Positions 9,546 through 23,229 of a DNA stretch of 64,000 bases are shown here, in pieces. The notes below the pieces were generated by a model, which worked only from the letters and a program-made list of their open reading frames with translations, did no database searches and was not told where the DNA came from. This stretch comes from Chelativorans intermedius (GTDB taxonomy: Bacteria; Pseudomonadota; Alphaproteobacteria; Rhizobiales; Rhizobiaceae), in contig NZ_JAODNW010000010.1 of the NCBI RefSeq assembly GCF_025398255.1, positions 124,001 through 188,000 of the forward strand, in the 5' to 3' direction. The position numbers were made by a program, and so were the translations under genes. Each line of letters opens with the position of its first letter. Positions within the stretch are counted from its first letter, which is position 1.

Positions 9546-12500
9546 ATGAAATTCACCAAGCTTCGCCTCCTGGGCTTCAAATCCTTCGTCGAGCCCAGCG
9601 AGTTCGTCATCGAGCGGGGGCTGACGGGCGTCGTCGGCCCCAATGGCTGCGGCAAGTCGAACCTTGTCGAGGCCCTGCGCTGGGTGATGGGCGAGAGCTC
9701 CTACAAGAACATGCGCGCTTCCGGCATGGACGATGTCATCTTCTCCGGTTCGGCCACCCGGCCGGCGCGCAACACCGCGGAGGTGACGCTCTTTCTCGAC
9801 AATTCCGACCGCAGCGCGCCGGCTGCCTTCAACGATGCCGACGAGCTGCAGGTCTCCCGCCGCATCGAGCGCGAGGCGGGTTCGGTCTATCGCATCAACG
9901 GCAAGGAGGCGCGCGCCCGCGATGTGCAGCTTCTCTTCGCCGACCAGTCGACGGGCGCCCGCTCGCCCTCCATGGTCGGCCAGGGGCGCATCGGCGAGTT
10001 GATCCAGGCCAAGCCGCAGGCCCGCCGCGCGCTTCTGGAGGAGGCGGCAGGCATCTCCGGCCTGCATTCGCGCCGCCACGAGGCGGAGCTGCGGCTGCGC
10101 GCCGCCGAGCAGAACCTGGAGCGGCTCGACGATGTGGTGGGCGAGCTTGGGACGCAGATCGAGAGCCTGAAGCGCCAGGCGCGCCAGGCGTCGCGCTTCA
10201 AGAAGCTTTCGGCCGAGATCCGCAAGGCAGAGGCGATTCTGCTGCATCTGCATTGGACGCAGGCAAAGGCGCAGGAGGCGGAGGCGAAGTCGGCGCTGGC
10301 CGAGGCCACGGCGCTGGTGGCCGAGCGCGCCAGCCGGCAGATGGAAGCGGCGAAGGCCCAGGCTATTGCGGCCAGACGCCTGCCGGAACTGCGCGAGGCC
10401 GAGGCGGCGGCGGCGGCCGCGCTGCAGCGGCTGACCATTGCACGCACGCAGATCGAGGAGGAGGCAAGGCGCGTGCGCGAGCGGGCGCGGGAACTGGCCA
10501 AGCGCATCCAGCAGCTTGATGCCGACATTGCCCGCGAAGAGCAGATGGTGCGCGACAACGCCGAAACCCTGCAGCGGCTTGAGGAGGAGGAGGCCGCGCT
10601 GAAGCAGGCGGAGGCCGGCGCCGAGGGGCGCGAGGCGGAGGCGCGCGTCGCCCTGGAAAAGATCGAGGCGGCCCTTTCCGAACGCGAGGCCGAGCTGACG
10701 GCCCTCACCGCCGAGAAGGCCGAGGCGAGCGCCGCCCGCGCCCAGGCCGAACGCGCCATGCGCGATGCCGCCGCCCGCCGCGACCGGCTGGCCCGCCAGC
10801 TTGAGACCGCCGACCGCGATCTCGCCGGCATTGCCGAGCGCATCGGCGCGCTGCCCGACCCGGCGGAAAAGCGCCGCGCGCTGGAACACGCCCTTGCCGC
10901 CCAGGACGAAGCCGAAAAGGCCGTTGCCGCGGCGGAAGAGGCGGTGAGCGCCGCTCGTGCCGCGGAGAACGCGGCACGCCAGCCGGTGAACGAGGCGCGC
11001 GCGGAGCTCGCTCGCATCGAGACCGAGGCCGCCACGCTCGCCAAGGTGCTGAATGCGGCCGGCGACGACCGCTTCCCCGCCGTTCTGGAGCAGGTGCGTG
11101 TGGAGCGCGGCTTCGAGACCGCGCTGGGCGCGGCACTCGGCGAGGATCTCGATGTGCCGCTCGACAGTGCCGCCCCGGCCCATTGGGGCGAGCCCATATC
11201 GGCGGAGGGGGATCCGCCGCTGCCCGAGGGTGCCCGGCCGTTGGCCGAGGTGGTGGCCGCGCCGCCGGAGCTTGCCCGGCGGCTGCGCCAGATCGGCATC
11301 GTGGCGCCCGCCGACGGGCTGCGCCTGCAGAAACAGTTGAAGACGGGCCAGCGCCTGGTAAGCGCCGAGGGCGCACTGTGGCGCTGGGACGGCTACCGGG
11401 CGAGCGCCGACGCGCCGACCGCCGCCGCGCAGCGGCTGGCGCAGAAGAACCGGCTGGCCGAGCTGGAGAACGAGGCGGTGGCCGCGCGTGCGGCCGTGCA
11501 CGCCGCCGAGGCAGCGCTCGCCGAGGCGGAAGGGGCCGTAGCGAACGCGGTCGAGGCGGAGCGCCAGGCACGCGCCCGCCTGCGCGAGGCGAGCCAGGCC
11601 GCGGGCGCCGCGCGCGACGCGCTGGCGGGCGCGGAAAAGGCCGCCGGGGAGCTGGCGAGCCGTCGCTCGGCGCTTGAGGATTCACGTCGCCGGCTGGCCG
11701 AGGACCATGAGGAGGCGCTGAAGGCGGTGGCGGACGCCGAAGCCGCCTTCGCCGCCGCGCCGGATCTCACCCAGTTGCAGGCACGCCTGGACAGGGCGGC
11801 AAGCGAGGTGTCCGCCGCCCGCGCGCGGGCCGCAGAGGCGCGTGCGGCCCATGACGGGCTGAAACGCGAGGCAGAGGCGCGCCAGCGCCGGCTTGCGGCC
11901 ATTGCCGGCGAGCGAAAGAGCTGGACCGCGCGCGCGGAAAATGCCGACCGGCACATCGCGGCCTTGGCCGAGCGGCGGGCCGAGGCCGCCGGCGAGATGG
12001 AGAAGATTGCCGACGCGCCGGACGAGATCGAGGCGCGCGGGCGCGAGCTTCTGTCGAGGATTGCTGCGGCCGAGGCCGAGCGCAAGAGTGCCGCCGACCG
12101 GCTTCAGGAAGCGGAGAACGAACAGGCCGCCCTCGACCGCCAGGCCAACGAGGCCATCCAGGCGCTGTCGGCGGCGCGCGAGGCCCGCGCCCGCGCCGAG
12201 GAGCGCGAGGCGGCGGCCGAGGAGCGGCGCCGCGATGCCGAGGCGCGCATCCAGCAGGCGCTCAACGTCGCACCGCATCTGGTGATCCGCCAGGCGGAGC
12301 TCTCGCCGGAAGAGCCCCTGCCCGAGGTGGGCGAGGTGGAGCGCCGCCTGGAACGGCTGAAGATCGAGCGCGAACGGCTGGGCGCCGTCAATCTGCGCGC
12401 GGAGGAAGAACAGGCGGAGCTGTCGGAGCGGCTGGAGGCCCTGATTGCCGATCGCGAGGACGTGATCGAGGCAATCCGCAAGCTGCGCCACGCCATCCAG

Positions 12501-13004
12501 AACCTCAACCGCGAGGGCCGCGAGCGCCTGCTTGCTGCCTTCGACGTGGTGAACGGCCACTTCCAGCGCCTGTTTACCCATCTCTTCGGCGGCGGCACGG
12601 CGGAGCTGCAGCTCGTCGAGTCCGACGACCCGCTGGAAGCGGGGCTGGAGATCCTCGCCCGTCCGCCGGGGAAGAGGCCGCAAACCATGACGCTTCTTTC
12701 CGGCGGCGAGCAGGCGCTGACGGCAACGGCCCTGATCTTCGCCGTGTTCCTTACCAATCCCGCGCCCATCTGCGTGCTCGACGAGGTGGACGCCCCCCTC
12801 GACGACCACAATGTCGAGCGCTTCTGCAACCTGATGGACGAGATGGCGGCATCCACGGACACCCGCTTCATCATCATCACCCACAATCCCATCACCATGG
12901 CGCGCATGAACCGGCTGTTCGGCGTCACCATGGCCGAGCAGGGGGTAAGCCAGCTGGTCTCGGTTGACCTGCAGACGGCCGAGCAGATGCGCGAGGCCAG
13001 CTAG
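9546..13004 (+). CDS. smc: Chromosome segregation ATPase SMC
   Basis: The 1152-residue SMC organises and segregates the chromosome with ScpA/ScpB. It starts MKFTKLRLLGFKSF, with Walker A GPNGCGKSN (31-39) in the N-terminal head. Two long Ala/Glu/Arg-rich coiled coils flank a hinge at about 500-590. The ABC signature LLSGGEQ is near 1050 and Walker B ICVLDEVDAPLDD near 1076, followed by the D-loop and the ITHNP switch His. The extreme coiled-coil composition creates very long open frames on the opposite strand that are not genes. Confidence 0.97.
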   Translation: MKFTKLRLLGFKSFVEPSEFVIERGLTGVVGPNGCGKSNLVEALRWVMGESSYKNMRASGMDDVIFSGSATRPARNTAEVTLFLDNSDRSAPAAFNDADELQVSRRIEREAGSVYRINGKEARARDVQLLFADQSTGARSPSMVGQGRIGELIQAKPQARRALLEEAAGISGLHSRRHEAELRLRAAEQNLERLDDVVGELGTQIESLKRQARQASRFKKLSAEIRKAEAILLHLHWTQAKAQEAEAKSALAEATALVAERASRQMEAAKAQAIAARRLPELREAEAAAAAALQRLTIARTQIEEEARRVRERARELAKRIQQLDADIAREEQMVRDNAETLQRLEEEEAALKQAEAGAEGREAEARVALEKIEAALSEREAELTALTAEKAEASAARAQAERAMRDAAARRDRLARQLETADRDLAGIAERIGALPDPAEKRRALEHALAAQDEAEKAVAAAEEAVSAARAAENAARQPVNEARAELARIETEAATLAKVLNAAGDDRFPAVLEQVRVERGFETALGAALGEDLDVPLDSAAPAHWGEPISAEGDPPLPEGARPLAEVVAAPPELARRLRQIGIVAPADGLRLQKQLKTGQRLVSAEGALWRWDGYRASADAPTAAAQRLAQKNRLAELENEAVAARAAVHAAEAALAEAEGAVANAVEAERQARARLREASQAAGAARDALAGAEKAAGELASRRSALEDSRRRLAEDHEEALKAVADAEAAFAAAPDLTQLQARLDRAASEVSAARARAAEARAAHDGLKREAEARQRRLAAIAGERKSWTARAENADRHIAALAERRAEAAGEMEKIADAPDEIEARGRELLSRIAAAEAERKSAADRLQEAENEQAALDRQANEAIQALSAAREARARAEEREAAAEERRRDAEARIQQALNVAPHLVIRQAELSPEEPLPEVGEVERRLERLKIERERLGAVNLRAEEEQAELSERLEALIADREDVIEAIRKLRHAIQNLNREGRERLLAAFDVVNGHFQRLFTHLFGGGTAELQLVESDDPLEAGLEILARPPGKRPQTMTLLSGGEQALTATALIFAVFLTNPAPICVLDEVDAPLDDHNVERFCNLMDEMAASTDTRFIIITHNPITMARMNRLFGVTMAEQGVSQLVSVDLQTAEQMREAS

Positions 13005-13017
13005 AAAATCCCGCTTT

Positions 13018-13365
13018 TCAGGTCTCGCTCCACACCGCCAGCTCGTTGCCCGCGGGATCGGTGAAATGAAAGCGCCTGCCGCCGGGGAAGGAGAAGATGG
13101 GCCGTACGATGCGCCCGCCCGCCTCCTCGACGCGCTGCATCGTCTCCTCCAGCGCATGCGAATAAAGAACGGGCAGCGGCTTGGACGCACCCTCCGCCGG
13201 GCTGCCGTCGAAACCCCCGTCGAGCCCCTCGCTGAAGGCCGAATAGCCGGGGCCATAGTCCGTGAACGACCACGAGAAGACGTTCGCATAGAATGCCTTC
13301 ACGCTGTCCAGCGTGCCGCCGCCGGCGGGCATTTCGAGATAGTCGAGCTTTCCTGTCTCGCGCAT
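13018..13365 (-). CDS. VOC (glyoxalase/bleomycin-resistance-like) family protein
   Basis: The 115-residue protein has a single VOC fold: DYLEMPAGG, then SVKAFYANVFSW, and a C-terminal RFHFTDPAGNELAVW strand that normally carries a metal-ligand Glu. One VOC domain of this size usually dimerises to form the active site. No substrate can be inferred. Start ATG 13365 gives the normal domain boundary; the frame stays open far upstream, antisense to ppdK, but that is not coding. It is convergent with smc (13-nt gap) and divergent from ppdK. Confidence 0.82.
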   Translation of the reverse strand: MRETGKLDYLEMPAGGGTLDSVKAFYANVFSWSFTDYGPGYSAFSEGLDGGFDGSPAEGASKPLPVLYSHALEETMQRVEEAGGRIVRPIFSFPGGRRFHFTDPAGNELAVWSET

Positions 13366-13554
13366 GACGACCTCACGTGTTCCTGATATGTTCTCATAGT
13401 GCCGTACCACCGGCCGGACGTCAAGCGCCATCTGTCCACCCAAATCGATTGAGTTTGCCCGTCGGACGTCGCCACACTTGCCATTGCGCGCGCCTCTCCT
13501 TATCGCTGCCTGACGGCCGATGCAGCGGTGCGGCAACGATGCGGAGGGGATGGC

Positions 13555-16218
<2,664 letters not shown>

Positions 16219-16224
<6 letters not shown>

Positions 16225-16623
16225 TCCGCCCTCGGCCTCGAACGGCCGTGTGCCACCCCGTGCCGGGCGGGCCTCCAGCCGGCCCATGATGTCGGCATAG
16301 GCTTCTGCGATGCGCGCCACCGGCAACGTGCTGGCCGCCGCGTCCTCCACCCGCAGGGCCCCGCCTTCGGCCGGCTGGGCCACGAGCGCGATCCGGCGCT
16401 CGCCGCCCGCCTCCAGCACGACCGCCGCCAGCCAGTCGCAGCCGGCCATTCCGTTCATCCGCATTCTGAAAAGCATCGTCCCGCCGATGCGCTCCAGCGC
16501 CTTGCGCACGGCACCCTCGAAGCCGGTCTGCAGGAAATCCTGATGGCGCAGCGCCAGCTCCAGTTCGACGATCTCAAGGGCAGGGGAGGGAGTGCTGGAA
16601 TCTCGTCCGGCCTGCGTGTCCAT
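16219..16623 (-). CDS. Hypothetical protein, 134 aa
   Basis: I do not recognise a family. The predicted protein is soluble, with an amphipathic first half (LEIVELELALRHQDFLQ) and a beta-strand-like middle (GTMLFRMRMNGM, WLAAVVLEAGGERRIALVA). ATG 16623 was chosen because sequence upstream reads as non-coding. It is convergent with ppdK and overlaps its end by 6 nt. Codon use resembles the neighbours, and the opposite strand offers nothing better, so a real gene is likely but not certain. Confidence 0.55.
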
Positions 16624-16862
16624 GATCCACCATAACGTCCCCCCGGCCCAGCAAAGAGATGAACGCGTGGATGCTGAGAAAGGTTCCACCACCAGAATCG
16701 TTATCCGCCATGGACGATTCGGTCCAGCGTCCCCTCGGGGCGGCGGCCCTTCTCCACATCTGCTTCCGAGAACGGGATGTGCCATGGCTTTGTGCTCATC
16801 TTTTGACCAATCGTGCGCGAGCCGATATGAGGACGCGAGGCAAAACCGGGCACGGCCTGTCC

Positions 16863-17642
16863 ATGGCAGCATTTCCGCAACCGCGCTTCTCGCCGGCGGC
16901 GCGCTGGTCGCGCGCGCTTGGCGCCTTTTCCGCCATGCTGTTCGTCGTCTCCGCTCTCGCCCACCGCTTCGGGCTGGTGGAGACCGTGCCGTTCCTCTGG
17001 CTGCTCGGGCTGTCGGGCGGGCTGGCGGTTTTCGGCCTCCTGCTGGCTGTCTGCGGCTTCGTGCAGATGTGGGAGCATGGACTTGCCGGCCTGAAGGCGG
17101 CGGGCGCGGGGCTTCTCCTGTCGGCGCTGGTGCTTTCGCCCTTTGCCGTCTCGGCCTATCGTTTCGCCGTCCATCCGCCGCTTACCGACATTTCCACCGA
17201 TCTGGAGCGGCCGCCCCGGCTTCTGCGCGCTGCTGCCCTGCGCACCGCGCCCATGAACCGTATCGCGCCGATCGGCGGGGAAGATGCGCAGCTTCAGGCC
17301 CTGGCCTATCCGGCCCTGCACGGCCGGCGCTACGAATATGCCATGGAGACGGTGGTGGAGGCGGTGGAGGCGCTGGTGGCGGCACGCCGCTGGCGACGGC
17401 ACGCTCCGGTGCCACGGCGCGAGGGCGCGGCGGACGTCACAGTCGAGGCGGTGGCGCGCTCCTTTCTGCTGGGCTTTGCATCCGATGTCGCCATCCGCGT
17501 GGAGGAGCGCGACAACGCCACCTATGTCGACATGCGTTCCGTCTCCCGCTACGGCCGCCACGACCTGGGCGACAATGCCGAGCGAATCAGGCGTTTTCTG
17601 GAGGATCTCGACCGGCGCATCGAGGCGTTGGGCGATCTTTGA
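16863..17642 (+). CDS. DUF1499 family membrane-anchored protein
   Basis: The 259-residue protein has three predicted membrane segments in its first 110 residues (SAMLFVVSALAH, LWLLGLSGGLAVFGLLLAV, AGAGLLLSALVLSPFAVSA). A periplasmic DUF1499 domain follows: PPLTDISTDLERPP, a variable middle, then DVAIRVEERDNATYVDMRSV and GRHDLGDNAERIRRFL. DUF1499 has no established biochemical function. ATG 16863 is about 20 residues before the first membrane segment; ATG 16827 is a possible alternative, and neither has a strong ribosome site. It is convergent with the MBL gene (4-nt gap). Confidence 0.8.
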   Translation: MAAFPQPRFSPAARWSRALGAFSAMLFVVSALAHRFGLVETVPFLWLLGLSGGLAVFGLLLAVCGFVQMWEHGLAGLKAAGAGLLLSALVLSPFAVSAYRFAVHPPLTDISTDLERPPRLLRAAALRTAPMNRIAPIGGEDAQLQALAYPALHGRRYEYAMETVVEAVEALVAARRWRRHAPVPRREGAADVTVEAVARSFLLGFASDVAIRVEERDNATYVDMRSVSRYGRHDLGDNAERIRRFLEDLDRRIEALGDL

Positions 17643-17646
17643 AGCC

Positions 17647-18552
17647 TCATGCCGGGCGGAACACCGCGTCGATGGAAGGCACGCCTTCGGCGGTGGCGCG
17701 CCCGCGGGAGACCAGATCCTCCAGATGGGCGAGAACCGACAGCGCCGCCGCTCCATGCAGCCGCGGATCGGTATCGCGGTAGATGGCGGCGACGATCTCG
17801 CCAATGGTGCGGTCGCCGGCGGCAAGCCGCTCAAGAATTGCCCGCTCGCGCATTCTGCGATGCGTCTTGAGCCCGCGCAGAAACTCCCTGGGCCGCGTCA
17901 CCGGCCCACCATGGCCGGGCAGGAGCAGCCTGTCGTCGCGGGTCATCAGCTTGTCGAGCGAGGCCATGAAATCCGCCATCGCCCCGTCTGGCGGCGCCAC
18001 GATGGTGGTGGACCAGGCCATCACGTGATCGGCGGAGAAGAGGATTCCTTCCCCCTCCAGCGCGAAGGCGCAATGATTGGCCGTGTGGCCGGGGGTGTGG
18101 ACGGCACGAATCGCCCAGCCCTCGCCCTCGACCAGTTCTCCCTCGCGCAGCGCGATGTCCGGCACGAAGGCGGTGTCGGCGCTGGCGTCCAGCGGGTTGG
18201 TCTCGCCGATCCTGAGGTCCCGCGCCGGCCGGTGCGGCCCCTCGGCGGCGGTCCTGGCGCCCGTGGCCTGCGCCAGGCGCGGCGCCAGCGGCGAGTGGTC
18301 GCGATGCGTATGGCTGACGAAGACATGGCTCACCGGCCGTCCGTCGATGGCGTCGAGAAGCGCCCTGAAATGCGCCTCGTCTTCAGGGCCCGGGTCAATG
18401 ACGGCAAGCTCCTTCTCGCCCACGATATAGGTGTTGGTGCCATGGAAGGTGAAGGCGCTTGGGTTGTGCGCCGTCACGCGCCGCACGCCGGGCGCCACCT
18501 CGACGGCCGCGCCATAGTGGGGTGTGAAGCGCCTGTCGAATTGCACGGCCAT
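17647..18552 (-). CDS. MBL-fold metallohydrolase, LACTB2-like
   Basis: The 301-residue protein has the dinuclear zinc motif HTHRDH (81-86), a following HTPGHTAN and a later SADHVMAW, so the core metal site is complete. The last 70 or so residues look like a winged helix (MRERAILERLAAGDRTIGEIVAAIY), as in LACTB2-like nucleases/hydrolases. The substrate is not determined. It is on the minus strand, convergent with the DUF1499 gene and divergent from bioY. Confidence 0.88.
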   Translation of the reverse strand: MAVQFDRRFTPHYGAAVEVAPGVRRVTAHNPSAFTFHGTNTYIVGEKELAVIDPGPEDEAHFRALLDAIDGRPVSHVFVSHTHRDHSPLAPRLAQATGARTAAEGPHRPARDLRIGETNPLDASADTAFVPDIALREGELVEGEGWAIRAVHTPGHTANHCAFALEGEGILFSADHVMAWSTTIVAPPDGAMADFMASLDKLMTRDDRLLLPGHGGPVTRPREFLRGLKTHRRMRERAILERLAAGDRTIGEIVAAIYRDTDPRLHGAAALSVLAHLEDLVSRGRATAEGVPSIDAVFRPA

Positions 18553-18663
18553 GCTCGTCCTGTCCCGATCGGTGAAGCGTGCGGCGGAGCGTGTTGCCGC
18601 TTACCATGGAAGCGAATATAGAAGAACGCACAAAGGCATCAAAATCGAACTCGCGGAGGCCCC

Positions 18664-19269
18664 ATGTCGCAGGCGATTGCTTCTCGACCGCTCATCTTCC
18701 TCGCCCTGCCCGAGTCGGGCGCGGCGCGCCTGGCAGCGCAGGTGCTGCTCGCCCTTGCCGGCACGCTGGTGCTGACGCTTGCTGCCAAGACGAAGGTGGT
18801 GCTCGGCCCGGTGGATCTTTCGCTGCAGAATCTGGCGATTCTGCTGATAGCCGCAGCCTTCGGCTTCCGGCTCGGCGTGGCCACCCTGCTGCTCTATCTC
18901 GCCGAGGGCGCCATGGGCTTTCCCGTGTTCCAGAGCACGCCGGAAAAGGGCATCGGCCTTGCCTATATGATGGGGCCGACCGGCGGCTATCTCGTCGGCT
19001 TCGTCGCTGCCGCGGCCATGGTCGGCCACGCGGCGGACCGCGGCTGGGACCGCCATGCCGTCAAGCTCGGTGCGGTGATGATCGCTGCCCAGGCGGCAAT
19101 CCTGGCGCTCGGCTTTGCCTGGCTTTCCACCCTGATTGGCGCGGCGGGTGCCTGGCAGTTCGGCGTCGCGCCCTTCGTCCTGCCCGACCTCGTCAAGGCA
19201 GTGCTGGCAGCCTGTCTGGTGCCGGCCGGCTGGGCGGCGCTGCGCGCGCTTGGCATCGGCCGCGGTTGA
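18664..19269 (+). CDS. bioY: Biotin transporter substrate-binding subunit BioY
   Basis: BioY is the membrane S-component of biotin uptake, working alone or with an ECF EcfT/EcfA module. The 201-residue protein has about six hydrophobic segments and the BioY signatures GPVDLSLQNLAILLIA, a GPTGGYLVGF loop and LPDLVKAVLAA near the C-terminus. ATG 18664 has GGAGG 4-5 nt upstream. No bioMN neighbours are present. I found no convincing BioR-type operator in the 110-nt gap upstream. Confidence 0.92.
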   Translation: MSQAIASRPLIFLALPESGAARLAAQVLLALAGTLVLTLAAKTKVVLGPVDLSLQNLAILLIAAAFGFRLGVATLLLYLAEGAMGFPVFQSTPEKGIGLAYMMGPTGGYLVGFVAAAAMVGHAADRGWDRHAVKLGAVMIAAQAAILALGFAWLSTLIGAAGAWQFGVAPFVLPDLVKAVLAACLVPAGWAALRALGIGRG

Positions 19270-19345
19270 GGAGCGGCCAACGCACACGGCTTCAGGGCCA
19301 TGGGCGGCAGCGTCCATGGCCCTTTTCACGAGGCGAAGGAGGCAC

Positions 19346-20338
19346 GTGTTGACGGTACTGGTGACAGGGGGTGCCGGCTATATCGGCAGCCACATGGTCT
19401 GGGAACTCATCGACCATGGCGAGGATGTGGTGGTGATCGACCGCCTGTCGACCGGCTTCGACTGGGCGGTGCCGCAGGCCGCCGAGCTGGTGGTTGGCGA
19501 CATCGGCGACCAGAAGCTGGTAGAGCAGACGATGAAGCGGCGCGGCGTTGACGCCGTGATCCATTTCGCGGGCTCCATCATCGTGCCCGAGTCGGTCTCC
19601 GATCCGCTCGGCTACTATCTCAATAATACGGTGAAGTCGCGCGCGCTCATCGAGAGCGCCGTGCGCTGCGGTGTCCGGCATTTCATCTTCTCCTCCACGG
19701 CCGCCGTCTACGGCAGCCCGCAGCGCAACCCGGTGACGGAGGAGGAGCCGCCGGCCCCCGAATCGCCCTACGGCACCTCCAAGCTGATGACGGAACTGAT
19801 GCTGCGCGACGCCGCCGCTGCCCATGATCTCAGCTTTACGGCGCTGCGCTACTTCAATGTCTCGGGTGCCGACCCGAAGCTGCGCACCGGACAGTCCACG
19901 CGTGGTGCCACGCATCTCATCAAGGTGGCGTGCGAGACGGCCACCGGCAAGCGCCCGCGCATGGAGATCTATGGCGACGACTATCCGACGCGCGACGGCA
20001 CCTGCGTGCGCGACTATATCCATGTCTCCGACCTGGTGAACGCGCATTATCTGGCGCTTGAGCGCCTGCGCCGCGGCGGCGGAAACCTGGTGGCCAATTG
20101 CGGCTATGGTCGCGGGCATTCTGTGCTTGAGGTCATCGAGGCGGTCAAGCGCGTCTCGGGCAAGGATTTCGAGGTGGTCAGAAGCGGCAGGCGGCCCGGC
20201 GACGCGGTGGCCATCGTGGCAAGCCCCGAGCGCTGCTTCGCGGAGCTCGGTTGGAAGCCCGTCCATGACGATCTCGAAAGGATCGTCGCCCACGCACTTG
20301 CCTGGGAGCGTGCGCTGGCGAAGCGCAACCGGCTATGA
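19346..20338 (+). CDS. galE: UDP-glucose 4-epimerase
   Basis: GalE interconverts UDP-glucose and UDP-galactose, supplying UDP-Gal for surface polysaccharides and allowing galactose use. The 330-residue protein has the NAD-binding TGGAGYIGSH near residue 7, the DxxYxxxK active site SPYGTSK (Tyr about 142, Lys about 146) and the substrate loop RYFNVSGADP. The start is GTG 19346 or TTG 19349; AAGGAGG at 19336-19342 fits the TTG slightly better. Polysaccharide genes follow on the opposite strand, overlapping its end by 6 nt. Confidence 0.93.
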   Translation: MLTVLVTGGAGYIGSHMVWELIDHGEDVVVIDRLSTGFDWAVPQAAELVVGDIGDQKLVEQTMKRRGVDAVIHFAGSIIVPESVSDPLGYYLNNTVKSRALIESAVRCGVRHFIFSSTAAVYGSPQRNPVTEEEPPAPESPYGTSKLMTELMLRDAAAAHDLSFTALRYFNVSGADPKLRTGQSTRGATHLIKVACETATGKRPRMEIYGDDYPTRDGTCVRDYIHVSDLVNAHYLALERLRRGGGNLVANCGYGRGHSVLEVIEAVKRVSGKDFEVVRSGRRPGDAVAIVASPERCFAELGWKPVHDDLERIVAHALAWERALAKRNRL

Positions 20339-20934
20339 ACGCCGGAGCGTGCGCCACAGAAGCCCGATATCCGCGCGCAGGGACCAGGTTTCAAGATATT
20401 CCGCGTCCGTTTCGGCGCACAGTTGCGGCCGCGACATGTCGATCCCGCGCACCTGCGCCAGGCCGGTGATCCCGGGGAGCGCGGCAAACACGCCGTGCCG
20501 CTTGCGGTGGGCGATCAGTTCTTCCTGCTGCGGCAGGCAGGGCCGCGGGCCGACCAGTGACATTTCCCCCCGCAGCACGTTCCACAGCTGCGGCAGCTCG
20601 TCGATCTTGCTCCTGCGCAGAAACCGGCCGACCGGGGTGATCGCCTCCGCGTGCGCCTCGTGGGTGGGCACGGAGGGGGTGTCGGCGCGCATGGTGCGAA
20701 GCTTGTAGCAGCGGAAGGGCACCATGTCGCGGCCGAGGCGTGTCTGCACATACACCGCCGGGCCGGGGGAGGTGGCCCGCACCGCGACGGCCGCGACGAG
20801 CACCACAGGCCAAAGGAGGAGGGCAAGCGGCAGCGCGATGGCAAGGTCGAGCGCGCGCTTGCCGCGCTGCGGCGGCCTGCATGCCTGCATGACGGGGTCC
20901 CCGCGGATAGGCCGCGCCAAATCCGCCCTTCCGC

Positions 20935-20938
<4 letters not shown>
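20333..20938 (-). CDS. Polyprenyl-phosphate sugar-1-phosphate transferase (ExoY/WcaJ-like)
   Basis: The 201-residue monotopic membrane enzyme transfers a sugar-1-phosphate to undecaprenyl phosphate to start a glycan repeat unit. One N-terminal hydrophobic segment (LDLAIALPLALLLWPVVLVA) is followed by the family motifs GPAVYVQTRLGRD, FRCYKLRTM, RRSKIDELPQLWNVLRGEMS and LVGPRP, and then PGITGLAQV. The donor sugar is not defined. Its ATG overlaps the stop of the dehydratase gene by 4 nt (ATGA), so the two are translationally coupled in one leftward operon. Confidence 0.92.
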
Positions 20939-22878
<1,940 letters not shown>

Positions 22879-23101
22879 GGTTTACGATACCACGTTCACG
22901 CCCCTCAAGACCGCTCGTACATCCCCCGGTCGAGGCAATCAACAGCTTGCCTGCTTTCCTAGCAGCAAATGTGGCAAAGGTCGAACATCAAGGCTGGAGG
23001 CCGATGATAAATTGTTCTGCGATGTAACAGAATTGCATTCGCCGTTGCCTTGTCCGGTCTCTGTCTCTATATGGGCTGCGTCCGCGCAGGCCGCGGCGCG
23101 A

Positions 23102-23176
23102 TGGGGCGTAGCCAAGCGGTAAGGCAGCGGTTTTTGGTACCGCCATTCGCAGGTTCGAATCCTGCCGCCCCAGCCA
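23102..23176 (+). tRNA. tRNA-Gln (anticodon TTG)
   Basis: The acceptor stem TGGGGCG pairs with CGCCCCA, followed by discriminator G and an encoded CCA (23174-23176). The anticodon stem GCGGT/ACCGC encloses the 7-nt loop TTTTGGT with anticodon TTG. The T-loop GGTTCGAATCC is canonical. The gene marks the start of an insertion-rich stretch, although I saw no repeat of its 3' end downstream that would define an att site. Confidence 0.96.
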
Positions 23177-23229
23177 GCCTACGATCAAATACGCCTACTA
23201 AGTGCCTGACCTAGAAAGAATTGAGTGAT

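Noticed and set aside
9306-11501. A 731-codon frame antisense to smc
   Set aside because: The composition is the complement of SMC coiled-coil codons (Arg/Leu/Gly-rich), with no domain motifs and no ribosome site.
18553-18663. A BioR operator before bioY
   Set aside because: No TTATNNATAA-like palindrome is present; the AATATAGAAG stretch is too weak a match.
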